This document shows, piece after piece, positions 61,901-64,000 of a DNA stretch of 64,000 bases (position 1 is its first letter; every line of letters starts with the position of its first letter). Location of the stretch: contig OY979723.1 in the NCBI GenBank assembly GCA_963855995.1, positions 11,360,713 to 11,424,712 on the forward strand, written 5' to 3'. Position numbers and translations under genes: made by a program. Source of the DNA: Muricea muricata. Its lineage: Eukaryota > Cnidaria > Anthozoa > Malacalcyonacea > Plexauridae. Below the pieces are notes generated by a model. It saw only the letters and a list, made by a program, of their open reading frames with translations, searched no databases and was not told where the DNA came from.

Positions 61901-62616
61901 GGGGGGGGGTTGAATTTTATATCCTTTTTCTGGATGGGATGTAGATTGTACAATTATTGTACAGCAACATGATTTTACATTGAACAGGGAAATACCTTCC
62001 ATTCTTTAGGATCTAACGTGAGTAAATATCTTTCATCTTCACTGTCAGAACTTGACGAACTACTCTCCTTCTTGTCCTCGTTATTCTCTTCTGAATGTTC
62101 ATCAGGTTCGGATTGTGACAGAGAAACATTCCTTTGATTTCGTGACACGTGGGCTTCAAACCATCTTCCAACTGGTTCTACTTCTTGCAGTATTGGGGCT
62201 GAAGGCATGAATAAACTCTTCGATTATGAAAACATCAGGGGCAGTCCAGACTGGAAAGGCTGAAAATTGCGTGGCAGATATCTCCACATACTTTCCAACC
62301 TGAGGGCTAGTAAGAATAAAGGCTGGCCAGAGTGGAAAGTTTATACTGCAGAAATTTTGATGTCTTCTCTGTAAATCTCAGGCACACAATTTTCAAACTT
62401 TCCAGTCTGAAAGGCTGGAGGTTGACACTGAGGGTCTCTCCTTCTATATCACGACAGATATTAATTATTAATATGAGAATTGAAAAGAACAATTTAGTGA
62501 ACCTGTACATTTGTTGTACACTTGGCATTTAATAAAAAATTGTCACACTCTCCAAACGTACCACATAGCTTCCTCAGAACTATGCTCTTCTCTCCAGTTT
62601 CTGTTGCCGGTAACAT
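52914..62616 (-). CDS. DNAJC2: DnaJ homolog subfamily C member 2 (zuotin/MPP11)
   Basis: Eighteen exons join in frame: 62,562-62,616; 61,996-62,198; 61,294-61,369; 60,595-60,841; 59,900-59,980; 59,449-59,514; 58,460-58,551; 58,270-58,391; 57,601-57,669; 57,131-57,211; 56,952-57,040; 55,944-56,013; 55,650-55,828; 54,586-54,686; 54,379-54,495; 53,438-53,502; 53,253-53,363; 52,914-52,973. The sum is 1,884 nt, 627 aa; the human protein is 621. In order: N-terminal [14 protein letters not shown] domain about 88-163 with HPD at 120-122; the zuotin signature [16 protein letters not shown]; a Lys/Glu-rich helical stretch; SANT 1 about 450-510 ([20 protein letters not shown]); SANT 2 about 560-613 ([14 protein letters not shown]). 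Known for the family: with an Hsp70-like partner it forms the ribosome-associated complex that helps nascent chains fold, and it also acts on chromatin at H2A-ubiquitin sites. Intron 9 is GC-AG. All key residues seen are intact. Confidence 0.97.
53014..53150. mobile_element. MITE-like inverted repeat (intron 17)
   Basis: TAGCTTATCCCTATTCGTCA, TGACTCGTCA at the left pairs with TGACGAATCATGACGAGTAG, AGCTTA at the right. 137 bp, non-coding. Confidence 0.65.
53608..53925. repeat. CAAGTTG-rich interspersed repeat (intron 15)
   Basis: Begins AAAAACACCACAGGCGTGAT and continues with AGATTTTACAAGCTTGATGC. Same family as 36,885-37,300 and 45,150-45,475. Confidence 0.65.
53985..54315. repeat. CCACACCATA satellite (intron 15)
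   Basis: About 330 bp of ACCACACCATACC-type 5/10-bp units with a block of CCGCA variants in the middle. The stop-free glycine/tryptophan/valine frames on the minus strand are artefacts of the repeat. It lies about 60 bp from the exon 15 donor. Confidence 0.92.
55253..55487. mobile_element. Hairpin MITE family, single-arm copy (intron 13)
   Basis: Carries GAAATTTTGAAAAAAATCGA, TAAAATTGCAAAGTTTGGTT and AATATAGCCTTGCAAAG, then ends with ATATTTCGTCTAAAAGGTTA. The left arm is complete and only the outer part of the right arm remains. Related to 27,445, 34,274 and 58,961. Confidence 0.7.
56356..56503. mobile_element. MITE, AAGCCTATTTTCCACTTGG ends (intron 11)
   Basis: 148 bp. The left end AAGCCTATTTTCCACTTGGC pairs with GCCAAGTGGAAAACGGGCTT on the right. 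Non-coding. Confidence 0.8.
57402..57592. mobile_element. MITE, AAGGCTTCTTTACACCC ends (intron 9)
   Basis: 191 bp. AAGGCTTCTTTACACCCAAA pairs with TTGGGTGTAAAAAAGCCTT. Its right end lies 8 bp inside the intron from the unusual GC donor of DNAJC2 exon 9. Confidence 0.8.
58961..59372. mobile_element. Hairpin MITE family, full hairpin (intron 6)
   Basis: About 410 bp. The outer ends TGGACCTTTAACCTTTTAGG and CTAAAAGGTTAAATGTCCAT are inverted, and the arms carry TAAAATTGC(T/A)AAGTTT and TATAGCCTTGC in both directions. A subfamily distinct from 27,445/34,274. Confidence 0.8.
59616..59707. mobile_element. Short hairpin MITE (intron 5)
   Basis: 92 bp. AATATAAAAAGAAACAAATT, CCGAAAA pairs with TTTTCGGAATTTGTTTCTTT, CTATATT. 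Confidence 0.8.
60123..60536. mobile_element. Long hairpin MITE (intron 4)
   Basis: About 414 bp, almost wholly self-complementary. The ends TAATAGACCTTTCGGTAATT / AATTACCGGAAAGGTCTATT, the arms with GTGGATTTTAAGCTTGTTTC, and a nearly perfect inner stem at 60,290-60,367 centred on CATGGCC. It lies in DNAJC2 intron 4, next to exon 4 (60,595). Confidence 0.88.
60900..61215. repeat. 19-bp TCTCTCTAATACAGACATC minisatellite (intron 3)
   Basis: About 16 copies with variants AGAAATC, AGACACC and TATAGAC. It ends about 80 bp from exon 3. Confidence 0.92.
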
Positions 62617-63150
62617 GACAAAATGAGCGGCAAAATCATCAATGTTTAAGTAAAATTTACTTTATTCGGATTGATTCAAAACGGCGGCCATGTTGTACAT
62701 CTTATTTGCCGAGTTGCGGGCTCAGATATAATCGTCTATGTTATAATGCATAACTATAATGCATAATATTTGTCTTTTTCGCTCTAATTTTTCTGGTGGT
62801 TTTTTTTCAAATGTTTGCTGCAAATTTGACCAATTGTTCAAATAAGTGCAAATTTTACAAGTTATTCCAGCCAATACAGCCAGTAAAGTGTACGGGGTGG
62901 ATGGGGAATACCAGGCGTATTAGGTGTAGAGGTGTACGAGATATATGTGGTGTATGAGATGTATGGGGTACGAGGTGTAGGGTGTAGAAGGTGTTAAGCG
63001 AATAAGAAAAGAAAATTTCATTAATCATTGATCTATCCCGAGGAACAATCAACGGCTTAGCCAGAGTGTTCAAAGTTGTTTTCTGCGACATTTGGTATTT
63101 TGGTAAAGCGTTACAACACGTCTACCAACATATGCAATAACGAAAACAAA
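62617..63150. promoter_or_regulatory. Upstream region of DNAJC2
   Basis: Holds the presumed promoter of DNAJC2 (reading leftward). GGCCATGTTG at 62,687-62,696 fits the reverse complement of the YY1 motif (CAANATGGC) about 70 bases above the ATG, a common arrangement in housekeeping promoters. No TATA box. Further up, 62,890-62,990 is a GT-rich GTGTA/GTATG-type simple repeat. Confidence 0.35.
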
Positions 63151-63154
63151 GCTT

Positions 63155-63500
63155 TACAAAGAACGCCAGCAAGAGTACGAGAACACTAAGAGCACAAAAA
63201 ACACCAAGAATGCCAGAAACACTAAGAACGCTAAGAACACCAGGAACACTAAGAAAGCCAAGAACACTAATAAGAAAGCCAAGAACACTAATAAGAACGC
63301 TGAGAACACTAAGAACGTCAAGAATGCCAGAAACACTAAGAACATTAAGAATGCCAAGAACACTAATAAGAAAGCCAAGAACACTAAAAACACTTGGAAA
63401 GCCAAGAACTCTAATGAGAACACTAAGAATGCCAAGAACACAAAGAACGCCGAGAAAGGCACGAACGCTATGAACGCCGGCAAGAACGCTTGGAACACTG
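63155..63500. repeat. AACACTAAGAACGCC minisatellite
   Basis: A 9/15-bp hierarchical repeat of AACACTAAGAA, GCCAAGAAC and AATAAGAA blocks. It produces long stop-free frames on both strands, which are artefacts. Confidence 0.92.
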
Positions 63501-63556
63501 GGAAAATTATACCGTTTATTTCCTCATTATTTGGCTGAAGTACTGAGTCAAAGCTG

Positions 63557-63759
63557 CAGTGGCGGATCCAGGGTAAGTCAAAACAAAATATAGCAGCTCA
63601 ATTTTAAATTCAAAATAACTTTATAACAATGTCATAGGTTATGAATTTCAAAAGAATAAAATCTAACCAATGAAGTTGCTTCGAAGGTATTTTAAAATGT
63701 AAATATATGCTAGAATGAGCTGTGGTAATTTATTTTGACTTACGCTAGATCCGCCACTG
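63557..63759. mobile_element. hAT-type MITE with 8-bp target duplication
   Basis: 203 bp with ends CAGTGGCGGATCCAGGGTAA and CTTACGCTAGATCCGCCACTG-type inverted repeats. It is flanked by the perfect 8-bp direct repeat CAAAGCTG (63,549-63,556 and 63,760-63,767). CAGTGGCGGAT ends with 8-bp duplications are characteristic of the hAT superfamily. No transposase inside. Confidence 0.92.
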
Positions 63760-63767
63760 CAAAGCTG

Positions 63768-64000
63768 TTCTTCTTTCCGTTTGATGTTTTTCATTGCAAA
63801 AACTCTTCTTCTTTTTGGTATAAAAGCGAAATAATTATTTCGCCAGTTTCGCGTTTTCCCAAACACGGCCGTCATGTTGTGAGCAAAGTGAGAAAAAAAC
63901 GTATAACCAATCAAAATATACGATGATCTTTCACTAGTGAAAAAACCCGTACGGCCAGTGAAAACGCTTTTTACCTTTTCCACAGTGAAAATACGATTTT
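63768..64000. other. Window end, no feature supported
   Basis: AT-rich DNA with TATAAAAGCG at about 63,819 and repeated AGTGAAAA blocks near the edge (63,935-63,990) that suggest the start of another fold-back repeat. The 106-codon frame on the minus strand is unrecognised. Confidence 0.3.

Noticed and set aside
63154..63498. Frames of 114 and 87 codons on the two strands, hydrophobic repeats on minus and RTLRT repeats on plus
   Set aside because: Both come from the AACACTAAGAACGCC minisatellite and have no independent coding signal.
1..64000. Bacterial-type systems (CRISPR, operons, phage) or a viral insertion
   Set aside because: No repeat-spacer array, no ribosome-binding-site-led gene clusters and no capsid, integrase or polymerase frames were found. 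All genes seen are spliced.

Overview
The window looks like animal nuclear DNA, most likely from a cnidarian such as a stony coral or sea anemone. It is AT-rich, its genes have many short exons with GT-AG introns, and it is packed with small TTAA-, hAT- and hairpin-type DNA transposons and minisatellites. The organism call is inference. The conserved gene (DNAJC2) only shows that this is a metazoan.

Positions 1-21,539 form one giant inverted repeat. Its two arms of about 10.5 kb (1-10,492 and 11,068-21,539) are nearly identical and surround a spacer of about 575 bp. The left arm runs off the start of the window, so the true outer end is unknown. I find no convincing gene in the arms, only mirrored MITEs, tRNA-like SINE pieces, short perfect palindromes and one weak candidate exon.

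Positions 21,540-35,870 are repeats. They include a nested MITE, a 31-bp minisatellite, and a tandem duplication (unit 1 25,588-28,068, unit 2 28,069-34,734). Unit 2 is split by a 3.5-kb TTAA-flanked element (30,800-34,273) that carries a small three-exon gene remnant. A second TTAA element lies against its left end. Unit 1 keeps the empty target site. Parts of both units are diverged relatives of the palindrome arm.

Positions 35,872-62,616 hold two long genes, both on the minus strand and tandemly arranged. I could join every exon in frame. The first is a 30-exon gene for a protein of about 1,735 aa with two WD40 propellers and a long charged tail (51,827 to 35,872), probably of the WDR87/WDR97 group. 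The second is an 18-exon gene for a 627-aa DNAJC2/zuotin/MPP11 orthologue (62,616 to 52,914) with J domain, charged middle and two SANT domains. Their introns hold hairpin MITEs and at least five unrelated minisatellites.

Positions 62,617-64,000 are upstream of DNAJC2. They hold a possible YY1 site, a minisatellite and a textbook hAT MITE with an 8-bp target duplication. The two genes are probably functionally unrelated: ribosome-associated chaperone/chromatin factor versus a possibly axonemal WD40 protein. No RNA gene or CRISPR array was found.
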